DNA of 64,000 nucleotides from Persicimonas caeni (GCF_006517175.1 NZ_CP041186.1:3623074-3687073); one strand, 5' to 3'. Counted from the stretch's first letter, positions 1 to 9,617 are shown. Notes: generated by a model not told the origin, from the sequence alone. Numbers and translations are program-made.

Positions 1-52
1 GAGCACGCACAGTGATTGTTGCGCCTCGTCAAAGCGACGCTTCTGGCGCCGC

Positions 53-1855
53 ATGAGTGAGAAATTCAGTCCCTCGAAGGCGCGATCACCCAAATCTTCT
101 CGTGGTCGAACAGACGCCCAGCGCCGCGATCTTCCGGTGGCCCTCGGCAAGCCGGATATGCTGCGCCTGCTCGAGTTCGTCGAGGGCTTCTCGGAGCGTT
201 TTTCCCACGTGTTCAACACCGCCTCGGCCTGGCAGCGCGAGGCGTTCGGCGGCTATACGACCGCTCAGATCCTCGACCATCTCGAGATCTCTCCCGACCG
301 GCGGCTGACCACCGAGCGAGGCGTGCTCTTGCGCTCCTACGGCGTATTTCGCGCCCGTCGCCCTTACGGCGAAGGCGCCACCGACGAGATTGCCCGGCGA
401 GTCGGCCAGAAACACGGCGAGGCGAGCGCCGAGCTCCTCGAAGCCATGCAGCACGCTCGCCTGGGCGCCTGGCAGATCACCGAGGCGAGCGACGGCTTCG
501 AAGCGACCCGGATCGACGGCACCGACGCACCATTTCGTCGCGAGCTCGACGTTTTCACCGACTACCAGTGGGCGGCGATCACGGCTCCCGGGGTCTATGT
601 CGGCTGGCTCATCGAGCAGGACGAGACCTGCATGCTCTTCTTCGCCGCCGAGCTCGACGCCGCCGCCGTCGACTTTTTGAACCGGGTCGCCCAGCGCGCG
701 CCGTGGGGTTGGCCCGACGGGGACGCAGACAACGCGTTTCGACGCGTGCATTACGAAGAAGATATCTTGTCGCTGCTGGTTCGCGCCGACTGCATCAACA
801 CCGGCCGCGACGACATGCGCGTGATCTTGAGCCGCGAAATCCGGCAGGTGTGGTACCTGCGGCAGGCCAACCTCTTTGACGACGTCGAAAAGACGCTTCA
901 CAAGTACGGGCTTCGCTCGGGGGTCTACGTCGAAGACACCGGCGTCTTCGGCGAGTATGGCGCCGTCCACCCCGACCACTACCAGTGCCATATCTGCAAC
1001 GACTTTCACCGCAAAAACGCCCACCTGGCGCCGGGATGGTCGGTCGACGTCGCGCTGCTCGTCGAGGACCACGTCGAGGCCATCGTCAGCCAACTCGAGG
1101 CGATGCGCCTGTATGCGCTGCCCAAGAGCACCACCTGGCACTATTCGATTCCGGTCGGCCCCCACTCTCTCGAGTACGTCTTTCCCATCGCCGAGATGCT
1201 CGCGATGATCGCGCTCGATCCGTCGGGGCGCATCGAGCATCCGAGGCTCGGGCATGCCGAGGAGTATCCGCTATCGTCGCTCGATATCGACCTCGACGCC
1301 TTTCGCAACGCCGGCTTCGACCTGAACTGGAGCATCGGGCAGGCGAAGTCGTGGGCCGAGCGGCACGCCGCCGAGGAGTTGCAAGGGGCGCTCGAGGAGG
1401 CCGTCGAGCGGTATCATGCGGCCTTTCGGTGGGCGTGCTTGGTCGACCGCCACCGCCAAATGGACCCCAACCAGACCATCGGGATCGGTTACGAAGAGCT
1501 CTTCTGGGGCATCCGCAAACTCTTCCCCACCGCGGTCCTCGAGACGCCCCTGGCGGCGCTGCGAGATCGCCACAACGGCACGTGGAGGCGCATCGAGAAG
1601 GCCACGCGCGAAGACAAAGCGTTCGACACGCCCGTGTTGCGACTCGGGCACCTGCCCCCATGTATGCACACCTTGGGTTCTTTGAGCGGCATCGGCTCCA
1701 AGACCCTCATGGCCCTCGTCGACGGGCTGGTCGAGTATGTCGCCAACTGGCCCGACAGCGCTGGTTACGCGTCGAACGCCACTAGCCCGGAGATGCAAGA
1801 GGCCGCCTCGGCCGAATTGTCGTCCGGGCTCGACGCGCTCGACGACCTCTTTTGA
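53..1855 (+). CDS. Unrecognised 600-aa cytoplasmic protein
   Basis: I do not recognise the family. There is no signal peptide or membrane segment. The N-terminal 25 residues are basic and Ser/Arg-rich, and the rest looks like a soluble globular protein rich in Asp, Glu and Trp. A Cys-His-Ile-Cys motif (residues 312-315) followed by His could bind metal. Near the C-terminus the stretch [18 protein letters not shown] looks like a helix-hairpin-helix turn, which would suggest nucleic-acid contact, but this is only a resemblance. No Shine-Dalgarno sequence precedes the ATG, and the window begins only 52 bases upstream, so an earlier start cannot be excluded. Its last 91 bases overlap the 3' end of the convergent acetyltransferase gene. 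Confidence 0.75.
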   Translation: MSEKFSPSKARSPKSSRGRTDAQRRDLPVALGKPDMLRLLEFVEGFSERFSHVFNTASAWQREAFGGYTTAQILDHLEISPDRRLTTERGVLLRSYGVFRARRPYGEGATDEIARRVGQKHGEASAELLEAMQHARLGAWQITEASDGFEATRIDGTDAPFRRELDVFTDYQWAAITAPGVYVGWLIEQDETCMLFFAAELDAAAVDFLNRVAQRAPWGWPDGDADNAFRRVHYEEDILSLLVRADCINTGRDDMRVILSREIRQVWYLRQANLFDDVEKTLHKYGLRSGVYVEDTGVFGEYGAVHPDHYQCHICNDFHRKNAHLAPGWSVDVALLVEDHVEAIVSQLEAMRLYALPKSTTWHYSIPVGPHSLEYVFPIAEMLAMIALDPSGRIEHPRLGHAEEYPLSSLDIDLDAFRNAGFDLNWSIGQAKSWAERHAAEELQGALEEAVERYHAAFRWACLVDRHRQMDPNQTIGIGYEELFWGIRKLFPTAVLETPLAALRDRHNGTWRRIEKATREDKAFDTPVLRLGHLPPCMHTLGSLSGIGSKTLMALVDGLVEYVANWPDSAGYASNATSPEMQEAASAELSSGLDALDDLF

Positions 1856-2388
1856 TACGCCGTCCCGCACCGATCGCACTGCCAGGTCGGCCCGTCGCCG
1901 GCGAGTCGCTCACCGCACTGACACGCCCAGCCGAGCTGGCGCGCCGGGTTACCGACCACCAGCGCGTGGGCGGGCACGTCTTTGGTCACCACGCTACCGG
2001 CGCCCACGAACGCATATTCGCCGAGTCTCGTACCGCACACGATCGTGGCGTTCGCGCCGATGGTGGCGCCGCGGCCCACGCGCGTGGGCTCGTATTCGTC
2101 TTTGCGCGACACGTGGGCCCGCGGGTGGCGCACGTTCGTGAAGACGGCGCTGGGGCCCACGAAGACGTCGTCGTCGAGGCAGACGCCGTCGTAGACCGAC
2201 ACATTGTTCTGGACCTTGCAGCCGTCGCCGATCACTGCCGTGCCGCCCACGTAGACATTCTGGCCCAAGACGCAGCGCTCACCGATGCGCGCGCCGGACA
2301 TCACGTGGCAGAAATGCCAGATCTTGGTGTCGTCGCCGATCTCGGCGCCCTCATCGATAATAGCGGTGGGGTGGTGGTAAAAACTCAT
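1765..2388 (-). CDS. Hexapeptide-repeat N-acetyltransferase, WbpD/WlbB-like
   Basis: A left-handed beta-helix acyltransferase of 207 aa. Imperfect hexapeptide repeats (for example [28 protein letters not shown]) fill about residues 10-155. Family knowledge: WbpD/WlbB enzymes acetylate the 3-amino group of UDP-2-acetamido-3-amino-uronic acid during synthesis of surface polysaccharide sugars. After the helix comes a Cys-x-Cys (CQCGERL) and Cys-x-x-Cys (CDRCG) pair, the usual Zn-ribbon-like tail of this group. The start ATG overlaps the stop of the upstream oxidoreductase (ATGA), with GGAG eight bases before it, so the two are translationally coupled. The last roughly 25 residues are Ser/Ala-rich and are encoded antisense to the end of the convergent 600-aa gene. 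Confidence 0.88.
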   Translation of the reverse strand: MSFYHHPTAIIDEGAEIGDDTKIWHFCHVMSGARIGERCVLGQNVYVGGTAVIGDGCKVQNNVSVYDGVCLDDDVFVGPSAVFTNVRHPRAHVSRKDEYEPTRVGRGATIGANATIVCGTRLGEYAFVGAGSVVTKDVPAHALVVGNPARQLGWACQCGERLAGDGPTWQCDRCGTAYQKRSSSASSPDDNSAEAASCISGLVAFDA

Positions 2389-3425
2389 AGAGGCAACTCC
2401 ACCCGCACGCCTTCTTGCGCCGATCGGTACCCGGCACAGATCACCTCCAACGACTCCAGCCCCGCGACCCCGTCGGTGTCGGGTTCGGCCTTACCGGCGA
2501 GCACGTCGAGCACGTTGGCGTAATACGACAGGTGACCGTCGCCATAAAACTCACGGGTCTCTTGGTTGAGCATGGCGATCTCGTCGGGCGTCTCGTAATC
2601 ATCGTCGAAGCGCCACACCTCGATTTCGTCGCACGCCTTGCCGCCCAGGACCGCGGTGCCACGGCTCCCGGCAATGGTCATCGAGGCGCGCAGGTTCTCC
2701 GGGTAGGTGAGCATGGTCACGCTCATCGAGCCCAGCGCGCCGCTCTGCCAGCGCAGGCTCAACGTGCCCGAGTCCTCGACCTCGATGTCGCGGCCGAGGG
2801 TGGCCATATATCCGTGCACACTTTCGACGGGGCCGAACAACCAGCACAACAGGTCGACGTAGTGACTCGTCTGGTTCAAAAACGCCCCGCCGTCCAAATC
2901 GCGGGTGCCGCGCCAGGCGTCTCGGTCGTAATAAGCCTGGGGGCGAGTCCAAAAGACGTCCACGTCGACCAGATGCACCTGTCCGAAGCGCTCTTCTTGG
3001 AGCGCGCGGTGCAACAGTCGCAGCGTGGGATTGTAGCGCAGCTGCTTGACCACGAAGAGCTCGACGCCGGCCTCCTTGCAGGCAGCGACCATGCGCGCGC
3101 CGTCTTCGAAGTGGGTGGCGATCGGTTTTTCGCACATCACGTGGCAGCCGGCGCGAGCGGCCATTTCGGCCTGCTCGGGGTGCAGCCCACTCGGCGAGGA
3201 GAGCACCACGACGTCGGGGGTCATCTCGGCCAGAAGCGCCTCGAGCGACTCGTAGCCGGCGGCGCCGGTCTGCCCGGTCGCCTCGGCGAGCTGGTCGGGA
3301 TCCGGATCACACACGGCGACGAGTTCGGCGCCCCCGGCGTGGTGGTCCAGCGCGCGCAGGTGGTGGCGTGCGACGCGGCCGCAGCCGACGAGGGCGAAGG
3401 TGGCTTTTTTGTGAACTTGGTTCAT
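2385..3425 (-). CDS. Gfo/Idh/MocA-family oxidoreductase, WbpB/WlbA-like
   Basis: 346-aa NAD(P)-dependent sugar oxidoreductase. The N-terminal Rossmann fold has the motif [12 protein letters not shown], and the family Glu-Lys-Pro signature (MCEKPIATH, catalytic Lys100) is present. A C-terminal alpha/beta substrate domain follows ([10 protein letters not shown] region). WbpB/WlbA enzymes oxidise UDP-GlcNAc-uronate at C3, the step before transamination and acetylation by WbpD. The direct fusion of reading frames with a WbpD-like gene (4-base overlap) strongly supports this pathway role. A matching aminotransferase (WbpE) is not in the window. The start is an ATG with no clear Shine-Dalgarno sequence. 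Confidence 0.88.
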   Translation of the reverse strand: MNQVHKKATFALVGCGRVARHHLRALDHHAGGAELVAVCDPDPDQLAEATGQTGAAGYESLEALLAEMTPDVVVLSSPSGLHPEQAEMAARAGCHVMCEKPIATHFEDGARMVAACKEAGVELFVVKQLRYNPTLRLLHRALQEERFGQVHLVDVDVFWTRPQAYYDRDAWRGTRDLDGGAFLNQTSHYVDLLCWLFGPVESVHGYMATLGRDIEVEDSGTLSLRWQSGALGSMSVTMLTYPENLRASMTIAGSRGTAVLGGKACDEIEVWRFDDDYETPDEIAMLNQETREFYGDGHLSYYANVLDVLAGKAEPDTDGVAGLESLEVICAGYRSAQEGVRVELPL

Positions 3426-3445
3426 TTTGCTACACGTTGCTTCTT

Positions 3446-3600
3446 GTCGCCCCCCATCCGCCTCGCGCTGTACTTCGCGCTCGGCACCTTCCCCCAGGGG
3501 AAGGGATGCTGTTGCGAAAAGCTACGCGTGTGCCTTTAGCTAAGGAAGCCCTTCCCCTGGGGGAAGGTGCCCGTAGCGAAGCGAAGGGCGGATGGGGGGC
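3446..3600. repeat. Long intergenic inverted repeat
   Basis: A perfect 22-base inverted repeat occupies 3484-3505 and 3549-3570 (arms begin GCACCTTCCCCCAGGGG), separated by 43 bases. Weaker outer arms (CCCCCATCCGCC near 3447; GGCGGATGGGGG near 3588) extend the dyad over about 150 bases. It lies between two minus-strand genes. It has no U-tract after the stem, so a mobile or palindromic repeat unit is as likely as a terminator. Similar purine/pyrimidine-skewed dyads lie at 23389-23489 and 37135-37310. Confidence 0.75.
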
Positions 3601-3618
3601 CGCAGAAACCCGAACGCT

Positions 3619-4353
3619 TCACCGACTCCACCCCCGCCACACCCTGGCCAACACGTCCTCCGACACGCCAGCGCGGTGCGCGGCGCGTATGCCATACATG
3701 AAAACCATCGTGCGCAACACCCCGTTCTTCTCCCATCGGCGGCCCGAAATCCGAAGCTCGGGCGCCAAAATTTCGATCGATCCGTGGCCGCGCAGGGATC
3801 GTGCGCATAGGTTTCCTTCCATCAGCGGAACATCGGGCACGCCGCCGATGGCCTCGAAGGCGTCGCGGCGGCAAAAAATGCATTGGTCGCCGGTGGCGGT
3901 GCGAAAGAGGCGGGTGCGCAGGTTGATGCCCCAGGCCATCCAGCCCAGATGCAGGTGGCGGTGACCGACTTGCAAATCGGGGATGATGTCGATCTGGAAC
4001 CAACCGCCCACGGCGCCACGCTCGACCGCGGCGACCATCGCCTCGACCGCGCGCGGGGTCAAAAGCGAGTCGGCGTGAAGCATCACGAGTACGTCGCCCA
4101 CGGCGACCCGAGCCCCGGCGTTGAGCTGGGCGGGGCGGCCCGGAGCGCACTCGACGACCCGATCGGCGAAGCGGCGCGCCTCGACGACGGTGGCGTCTTG
4201 GCTGCCGCCGTCGCACACGATTACCTCGCCGTCGACGTCCGCCGCACGTAAGCTGGCGCGGGCGCAGCGCACCGAATGAGCGATCCAGGCGGCCTCGTCG
4301 AGGGTGGGGATCAGAACGCTGAGGGAATGTGACTGACTTGAATCGTGCTTCAA
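3619..4353 (-). CDS. Glycosyltransferase family 2, TIGR04283-like
   Basis: 244-aa GT-A-fold glycosyltransferase. The N-terminus SVLIPTLDEAAWI and the motif VIVCDGGSQDAT match the nucleotide-sugar-binding part, and MLHADS is the Asp-x-Asp-like metal site. The C-terminal half contains the GDQCIFCRRDAFEAIGG acceptor-side motif typical of the rSAM/selenodomain-associated transferase 2 group. No membrane segment is visible apart from a weak hydrophobic stretch. The only workable start is TTG at 4353, because no ATG or GTG exists before the conserved SVLIP strand, and the Shine-Dalgarno is weak. It sits upstream of the WbpB/WbpD pair, so a surface-glycan role is likely but not proven. Confidence 0.85.
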   Translation of the reverse strand: MKHDSSQSHSLSVLIPTLDEAAWIAHSVRCARASLRAADVDGEVIVCDGGSQDATVVEARRFADRVVECAPGRPAQLNAGARVAVGDVLVMLHADSLLTPRAVEAMVAAVERGAVGGWFQIDIIPDLQVGHRHLHLGWMAWGINLRTRLFRTATGDQCIFCRRDAFEAIGGVPDVPLMEGNLCARSLRGHGSIEILAPELRISGRRWEKNGVLRTMVFMYGIRAAHRAGVSEDVLARVWRGWSR

Positions 4354-4430
4354 AGTCTTCTAAAGTCCGCTAATTGGAACCTTCGCCAAGCGCAGGGATC
4401 TCGGGTAGTAGCCCTACCAACGCAGGGTCT

Positions 4431-5123
4431 ATGAGGCAATCGGGCCATTCACAACTGACGGGTTTTCTCGCCCAAGCCGCCATCGTGTGCGGGCTCGTGC
4501 TGCTATTGTGGCCGACGAGCGCCCACGCCGATGTGGGTCGGTGCGTGGAGCATACCGTCTCCGATCTTGCCGAGCAGGGCGTGGCGTCGCTTCTGACGAT
4601 GACGCCGGCCGACGCCCCGTCGACCCCCGCCCTGAGCTTGTACGACACCGAAGAAGTCGCCAACGAAACGCCCTGCGGTGACGATCCCGACACCGACCCC
4701 TCGTCGAATTTTTGTTTCGAGGATGCGCAAGGCCAGATCTCGACGCTTCCGAGCCTGCTGGCCAAGTGGCGAGGAGAGCAAGCGGCCAACGCGGTCATCG
4801 ACTCGATGTTCGCCGCCGTGGAGCCAGCCGACGATGAGGCTGACGCTGCCCCTGTGGTCGTCGCCGAGTCGGTGGAGGTCGAGCCCGAACCGGCCGACTC
4901 CGAGGGCCAGAGCTGCCGCAGCAATCCCGACGAATGTCGCTCGCTTCCGCCGGCACCGCCGACGTTGACCGTCGACGTGTCCACGGCCAGTGCGCGTCAA
5001 CTCCTCTACGAGCTTCAACTTCCACCCAGCCTCTCCGAAGACAACCCCCGCGCGTGGGCCCAGCTTCGCATCGGGCCCCTCCACGGCCATCGCGATCCCC
5101 CCGAAGAGCCTCCGCGCGCCTGA
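4431..5123 (+). CDS. Secreted protein of unknown function
   Basis: About 230 aa from the ATG at 4431. This start is preferred over a TTG at 4374 because it places a clean signal peptide first (basic start, hydrophobic core IVCGLVLLLW, cleavage after SAHA). The mature part has an acidic linker (PADDEADAAP... EVEPEPADSEG) and about six cysteines, compatible with disulfide bonds made outside the cytoplasm. I do not recognise a domain. It stands immediately before the cluster of DsbA-like proteins, separated by a structured 210-base leader region, which is consistent with it being a client, though this is only positional. Confidence 0.6.
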   Translation: MRQSGHSQLTGFLAQAAIVCGLVLLLWPTSAHADVGRCVEHTVSDLAEQGVASLLTMTPADAPSTPALSLYDTEEVANETPCGDDPDTDPSSNFCFEDAQGQISTLPSLLAKWRGEQAANAVIDSMFAAVEPADDEADAAPVVVAESVEVEPEPADSEGQSCRSNPDECRSLPPAPPTLTVDVSTASARQLLYELQLPPSLSEDNPRAWAQLRIGPLHGHRDPPEEPPRA

Positions 5124-5241
5124 TCGCAGCACCACATTGCAGGGGAGTTGGCTCGTCTTGAAATGCCAGGCGGCGTTTCTGCGTTGCTCGTTTGCCGAGA
5201 ACCGGCTTGCGCATTACTTGCGCTCGGGACGCGTTCGGGCT

Positions 5242-5306
5242 AACTCCACCGTGTCTGATACACGACAGAAGTAAAACCATTAGGCAACTCCGTATGGTGG
5301 AGTTGC
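5242..5306 (+). promoter_or_regulatory. Leader with two mutually exclusive hairpins
   Basis: The arm GGTGGAGTT (5296-5304) can pair with AACTCCACC (5242-5250). The overlapping arm GGAGTTGC (5299-5306) can pair with GCAACTCC (5284-5291). Both pairings cannot form together. A third small hairpin CGTGT-ctgat-ACACG (5250-5264) lies between them. This sits 28 bases before the start of the first triple-DsbA gene, whose Shine-Dalgarno (GAGGA) follows directly, so the arrangement could act as an RNA switch. That function is an inference. Confidence 0.4.
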
Positions 5307-5333
5307 GGATCCTTTTAGTGAGGAATTGAACAC

Positions 5334-7355
5334 ATGGCACAAGAGAGTAATGGAAATATGACGGCACGACTTTTGTCGTACGTCTTTGTGGCCCTCATCG
5401 CCTTTGCGGGCGGCTTCATGGTGGGCAACTGGAACACCGACGGCTCGGCCGGCTCCGACGAGAACGCCGGCGCGGCTGCCAAGATGGACGACGGCGGCCA
5501 GGTCGATGGCGACAGCGCCATTCCCATCGGCGACAGCGCCGTGCTCGGAAAAGACTCGGCGATCATCACCGTGGTCGAATTCTCCGACTTCCAATGCCCG
5601 TTCTGCCAGCGCGGCGCGAACACCATGAAGGAGCTCGTCGAGAAGTACCCCAACGACGTGCGCGTGGTCTTCAAGCACTACCCGCTGCCGTTCCACAAAG
5701 AGGCGCCGGCCGCCTCGAAGGCCGCCATCGCTGCCGGCAAGCAGGGCAAGTTCTGGGAGATGCACGACTGGTTGTTCGAAAACCAAAAGCAGCTCAAGCA
5801 GCACTCTGGCGACATGAAAGAGTGGACCGCTGGCCACGCCAAGGAGCTGGGCCTCGACGTCGCCAAGTTCAAGAAGGACTTCGACGCCCCCGAGACCCAA
5901 AAGCAGATCGACGAAGACATGAAGCTCGGCCAGGAAGTCGCCGTGCGCGGCACGCCGCACTTCTTCGTCAACGGTGAGCGCGTCAAAGGCGCCAAGCCGA
6001 TTTCGGCTTTCGAAGAGATCGTCAAGCGTCAGATCAAAGAGGCCAAAGGCATGCTCGGCCAGGCCGGCGTGACCCGCGCGAACCTCTACGAGAAGATGGT
6101 CGCCAAGAACTTCGACGGCGGCAAAGAGAAGCCGCAGCAGAAGCCCAACAAGCCGGCCCAGAAGGTCGAGTTCGTCCCCGTCGAAGAGGGCGACCCGATG
6201 TTCGGCAACGCCAAGGACCCGCTCGTGACCATCGTCGAGTTCTCGGACTTCCAATGCCCCTTCTGCGGCAAGGTCCTGCCGACCCTCGACAAGATCAAAG
6301 AAGAGTACGGCGACCAGGTACGCGTGGTCTTCAAGCAGCTTCCGCTGGGCATGCACGCCCAGGCCAAGCCGGCCGCACAGGCCGCTCTCGCCGCTCACAA
6401 GCAGGGCAAGTTCTGGGAGATGCACGACAAGCTGTTCGAAAAGCAGCGTGAGATGCGCGCCAACGCCAACAACTTCGAAGAATGGGCTGCCGGCCTGGCC
6501 AAAGAGCTCGGCCTGAACGTGGCCAAATTCAAGAAGGACTACAACGACCCGGCGATCGCCGCCAAGGTCGAGCGTGACCTGAAGCTGTCGCAGAAAGTCG
6601 GCGCCCGTGGCACCCCGAACTTCTGGATCAACGGCGTCAACCTGCGCGGCGCTCAGCCCTTCCCGAGCTTCAAGGCCGAGATCGACAAGCAGATCAAGCT
6701 GGCCAAAGAGCTCAAGAAGAAAGGCCTGTCGGGCGAAAAGCTCTACAAAGCCGCCGTGGCTGAGAACAAGAAGAACGCGCCCAAGGCCGCTCCGCAGCCC
6801 AAGCGCGACCAGCCGGCCCCGAAGGTCGACGTCAAGGACCTGGCCACCGGTGATGCCTACACCAAAGGCCCGGACAACGCTCCGGTCAAAATCGTCGAGT
6901 TCACCGACTTCCAATGCCCCTACTGCAACCGTGGTGGCAAGAACATGAAGGAAGCTGCCAAGGAGTTCGGCGACAAGGTCCAGATCATCGTCAAGAACTA
7001 CCCGCTTCCGTTCCATAAAGAGGCTCCGGCCGCCGCCAAAGCAGCCATGGCTGCCGGTGAGCAGGGCAAGTACTGGGAGATGTACGACCTGCTCTTCCAG
7101 AACCAGCGTCGCCTCAAGGAAGACGGCATCTTCAAGGAGCTGGCCAAGCAGCTGGGCCTGAACATGGCCAAGTTCAACAAGGACATGCAGAATCCTGAGT
7201 ATGACAAGATCATCAAGCAGGATATGGCCCAGGGCCAGAAGGTCGGCGTGCGCGGCACCCCCGCCTTCTTCATCAACGGACGTCGCGTCGTCGGTGCTCA
7301 GCCGCCGTCGAAGTTCAAGTCCGAGATCGAAGCCGCTCTCAAAGAAGCCAAGTAA
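5334..7355 (+). CDS. Membrane-anchored triple DsbA-like thioredoxin protein A
   Basis: 673 aa. An N-terminal transmembrane anchor (residues 11-30, LLSYVFVALIAFAGG) is followed by three DsbA-like thioredoxin domains (DSBA_Thioredoxin_4 type). Active sites are CPFC at 88-91, CPFC at 308-311 and CPYC at 528-531, an exact 220-residue period. Each is followed by KxYPLPFHKEAPA- or KQLPLGMHAQ-type helices and by a cis-Pro loop (RGTPHFFVNG, RGTPNFWING, RGTPAFFING). Family members oxidise or isomerise disulfides outside the cytoplasm. Domains are joined by Lys/Pro-rich linkers ending in LYxxxVAxN. The start is the ATG with GAGGA upstream; an internal ATG at 5358 is possible. It is the first of three tandem paralogs and is followed by a strong terminator. 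Confidence 0.92.
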   Translation: MAQESNGNMTARLLSYVFVALIAFAGGFMVGNWNTDGSAGSDENAGAAAKMDDGGQVDGDSAIPIGDSAVLGKDSAIITVVEFSDFQCPFCQRGANTMKELVEKYPNDVRVVFKHYPLPFHKEAPAASKAAIAAGKQGKFWEMHDWLFENQKQLKQHSGDMKEWTAGHAKELGLDVAKFKKDFDAPETQKQIDEDMKLGQEVAVRGTPHFFVNGERVKGAKPISAFEEIVKRQIKEAKGMLGQAGVTRANLYEKMVAKNFDGGKEKPQQKPNKPAQKVEFVPVEEGDPMFGNAKDPLVTIVEFSDFQCPFCGKVLPTLDKIKEEYGDQVRVVFKQLPLGMHAQAKPAAQAALAAHKQGKFWEMHDKLFEKQREMRANANNFEEWAAGLAKELGLNVAKFKKDYNDPAIAAKVERDLKLSQKVGARGTPNFWINGVNLRGAQPFPSFKAEIDKQIKLAKELKKKGLSGEKLYKAAVAENKKNAPKAAPQPKRDQPAPKVDVKDLATGDAYTKGPDNAPVKIVEFTDFQCPYCNRGGKNMKEAAKEFGDKVQIIVKNYPLPFHKEAPAAAKAAMAAGEQGKYWEMYDLLFQNQRRLKEDGIFKELAKQLGLNMAKFNKDMQNPEYDKIIKQDMAQGQKVGVRGTPAFFINGRRVVGAQPPSKFKSEIEAALKEAK

Positions 7356-7385
7356 GCTGAGGCTTCTTAGCTGATTAACAACAAA

Positions 7386-7418
7386 CCCCGCCGGTCCTCG
7401 TGGCCGGCGGGGTTTTTT
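7386..7418 (+). terminator. Rho-independent terminator after paralog A
   Basis: The stem CCCCGCCGG (7386-7394) pairs with CCGGCGGGG (7404-7412), with a 9-base loop and a run of six T (7413-7418). It lies 31 bases after the stop, so the first triple-DsbA gene is probably transcribed separately from the next. Confidence 0.9.
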
Positions 7419-7491
7419 GTTGCCGCTTGCGACTCTTCACTGCCTGCCGCTAAGGTCGCCGCACCAGACAGATACTTTTTGCGGAGAACCT

Positions 7492-9513
7492 ATGAAGTTT
7501 CGATTGTTTCGAGTCGTCGTGATGCTTTCGAGCCTGTGGATGGCGAGTTGTTCTAGCAGCCCACCGCAAGAGACCGACCAAGCACCGGTGGAGCAAACCG
7601 CCGACAAGGCGGGCACCGAAGAGCAAGAGAATCCCAACGAGGCCGAAAGCGACATCCTTCCCGTCGGCGACAGCCCGGTGCTGGGCAAGGCCGACGCCCC
7701 GGTGACCATCGTCGCCTTCTCCGACCTGCAGTGCCCATTCTGCGCACGTGGCGCCACCACGATGCACCGCCTCGTCGACAAATACCCCAACGACGTGCGC
7801 GTGGTCTTCAAGCACTACCCGCTGCCGTTCCACCAGCAGGCCGACGAGGCCGCCAAGGCGACCATCGCCGCCGGCAACCAGGGCAAGTTCTGGGAGATGC
7901 ACGACTGGCTGTTCGAAAACCAGCGACAGTTCAAGGTCCACCAAAACGGCTTCAAGGAGTGGACCTCCCAGCGCGCCAAAGAGATGGGCTTGAACGTCGA
8001 GCAATTCGAGGCCGACTTCGACGCCCCCGCCACCCAGAAGCAGATCGACGACGATATGAAGCTCGGCCAAGACGTCGCCGTGCGCGGCACGCCGCACTTC
8101 TTCGTCAACGGCGAGCGCGTCCGGGGCGCCAAGCCGCTGGCGGAGTTCGAGGCGGTGGTGAAACGCAAGCTGAAGCAAGCCAACGAGTTGCTCTCGGAGG
8201 ACGGCGTGAGCCGCGAGGCGCTCTACAAAAAGGCCGTGGCCGAAAACTACACCAAGCCCGAGCCGCCCAAGCGCAGAAAGTCGCACAAGCCAAAGACCAG
8301 AGTCGAGTATGTGCCGGTCAGCGACCAGGACCCGATGTTCGGCAACACCAAAGACCCGCTAGTGACCATCGTCGAGTTCAGCGACTTCCAATGTCCCTTC
8401 TGCGCGAAGGTGACTCCGACGCTCGACCAGATCAGCAAAGAGTACGGCGACCAGGTACGCGTGGTCTTCAAGCAGCTTCCGCTGGCCATGCACGCCCAGG
8501 CCAAGCCGGCCGCGCGCGCCGCGCTCGCCGCCCACGAGCAGGGCGCGTTCTGGGAGATGCACGACAAGCTGTTCGAGAAGCAGCGCGAAATGCGCGCCAA
8601 CGCCGACAACTTCGACGCGTGGGCGATTGATGTCGCCCAAGAGATCGGTCTGGACGTGGCCAAGTTCGAGAAGGACTACAACTCCGACGCCATCGCCCAG
8701 AAGGTCGAAGACGACCTGGAACTGGCGCAGAAAGTCGGCGCCCGCGGCACGCCCAACTTCTGGATCAACGGCGTCAACCTGCGTGGCGCTCAGCCTTTTC
8801 CGGAGTTCAAAGCCGAGATCGACAAGCAGATCAAACTCGCCGAGCAGCTTCGCGACGACAAAGGCCTCGAGGGGGAGGCGCTCTATAAGGCCGCCGTCGC
8901 CAAAAACGAAGCGGACAACCCGCAAAAAGATGACAAGCCGGCCGTGCGTAAAAAGCCCGAGCCCAAGATCGACACCAGCAAGCTCGTGGTCGGTCAGGCT
9001 CCCATCTTGGGCCCGAAGGACGCTCCGGTGACCATCTTCGTCTTCTCCGACTTCCAGTGCCCCTACTGCAAGCGGGGCATTCAGAACGCCGAAGCTGCCC
9101 TCAAGAAGCACCCGGACGAGGTGCGTCTGGTCTACAAGCACTACCCGTTGCCGTTCCACAAGGAGGCCAAGCCGGCTGCCAAGGCGGCCATGGCTGCCGG
9201 TGAGCAAGGCAAGTTCTGGGAGATGCACGACAAGCTGTTCGAAAAGCAGCGCGAGATGAGGAAGCACAGCGCCGACTTCGACGCGTGGGTCGCGGGACTC
9301 GCCAAGGAGATGGGCCTCGACGTCGCTCAGTTCAAAGAGGACATGAAGAAGCCCGAGTACGACAAGATTATCGAAGCCGACATGAAGATGGGTCGAGAAG
9401 TGGGCGTGCGAGGCACCCCGGTATTCTTCGTCAACGGCGTGCGCGTGGTCGGCGCCCAGCCCACCTCGAAGTTCGACAGCACCATCAAAGAGGAACTCGA
9501 CGAGGCGAAGTGA
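7492..9513 (+). CDS. Lipoprotein with three DsbA-like thioredoxin domains, paralog B
   Basis: 673 aa from the ATG at 7492, chosen because GGAG lies seven bases upstream and because it gives a lipoprotein signal (MKFRLFRVVVML... WMASC, lipidated Cys about residue 19). Three DsbA-like domains carry CPFC (81-84), CPFC (301-304) and CPYC (523-526), with cis-Pro loops RGTPHFFVNG, RGTPNFWING and RGTPVFFVNG. Domains 1 and 2 match the same-numbered domains of paralog A more closely than they match each other, so the domain triplication came before the gene duplication. Where A has a membrane helix, B has a lipid anchor. The anchoring residue at -3 of the lipobox is Met, a little unusual. Confidence 0.92.
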   Translation: MKFRLFRVVVMLSSLWMASCSSSPPQETDQAPVEQTADKAGTEEQENPNEAESDILPVGDSPVLGKADAPVTIVAFSDLQCPFCARGATTMHRLVDKYPNDVRVVFKHYPLPFHQQADEAAKATIAAGNQGKFWEMHDWLFENQRQFKVHQNGFKEWTSQRAKEMGLNVEQFEADFDAPATQKQIDDDMKLGQDVAVRGTPHFFVNGERVRGAKPLAEFEAVVKRKLKQANELLSEDGVSREALYKKAVAENYTKPEPPKRRKSHKPKTRVEYVPVSDQDPMFGNTKDPLVTIVEFSDFQCPFCAKVTPTLDQISKEYGDQVRVVFKQLPLAMHAQAKPAARAALAAHEQGAFWEMHDKLFEKQREMRANADNFDAWAIDVAQEIGLDVAKFEKDYNSDAIAQKVEDDLELAQKVGARGTPNFWINGVNLRGAQPFPEFKAEIDKQIKLAEQLRDDKGLEGEALYKAAVAKNEADNPQKDDKPAVRKKPEPKIDTSKLVVGQAPILGPKDAPVTIFVFSDFQCPYCKRGIQNAEAALKKHPDEVRLVYKHYPLPFHKEAKPAAKAAMAAGEQGKFWEMHDKLFEKQREMRKHSADFDAWVAGLAKEMGLDVAQFKEDMKKPEYDKIIEADMKMGREVGVRGTPVFFVNGVRVVGAQPTSKFDSTIKEELDEAK

Positions 9514-9565
9514 CCACCGCCGGACTTTTGTGGCCAGAAGCGAAGTTGTCCTCTTGATGCACACT

Positions 9566-9598
9566 GCGGCGAGCACTATGTTCGCCGCATCTGTTTTA
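9566..9598 (+). terminator. Hairpin between paralogs B and C, terminator-like
   Basis: GCGGCGA (9566-9572) pairs with TCGCCGC (9582-9588). It is followed by ATCTGTTTT. The T-run is short, so termination may be partial. It sits 20 bases before the Shine-Dalgarno (GAGGAAC) of the third paralog. Confidence 0.5.
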
Positions 9599-9617
9599 CC
9601 TCCGAGGAACAACGCTC

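Noticed and set aside
5280-7016. Long antisense open frame opposite the first triple-DsbA gene, and similar frames opposite paralogs B and C
   Set aside because: Arises from GC-rich codon bias on the other strand; the translation is low-complexity (LLELG, HLPELALL) and lacks ribosome-binding sites.
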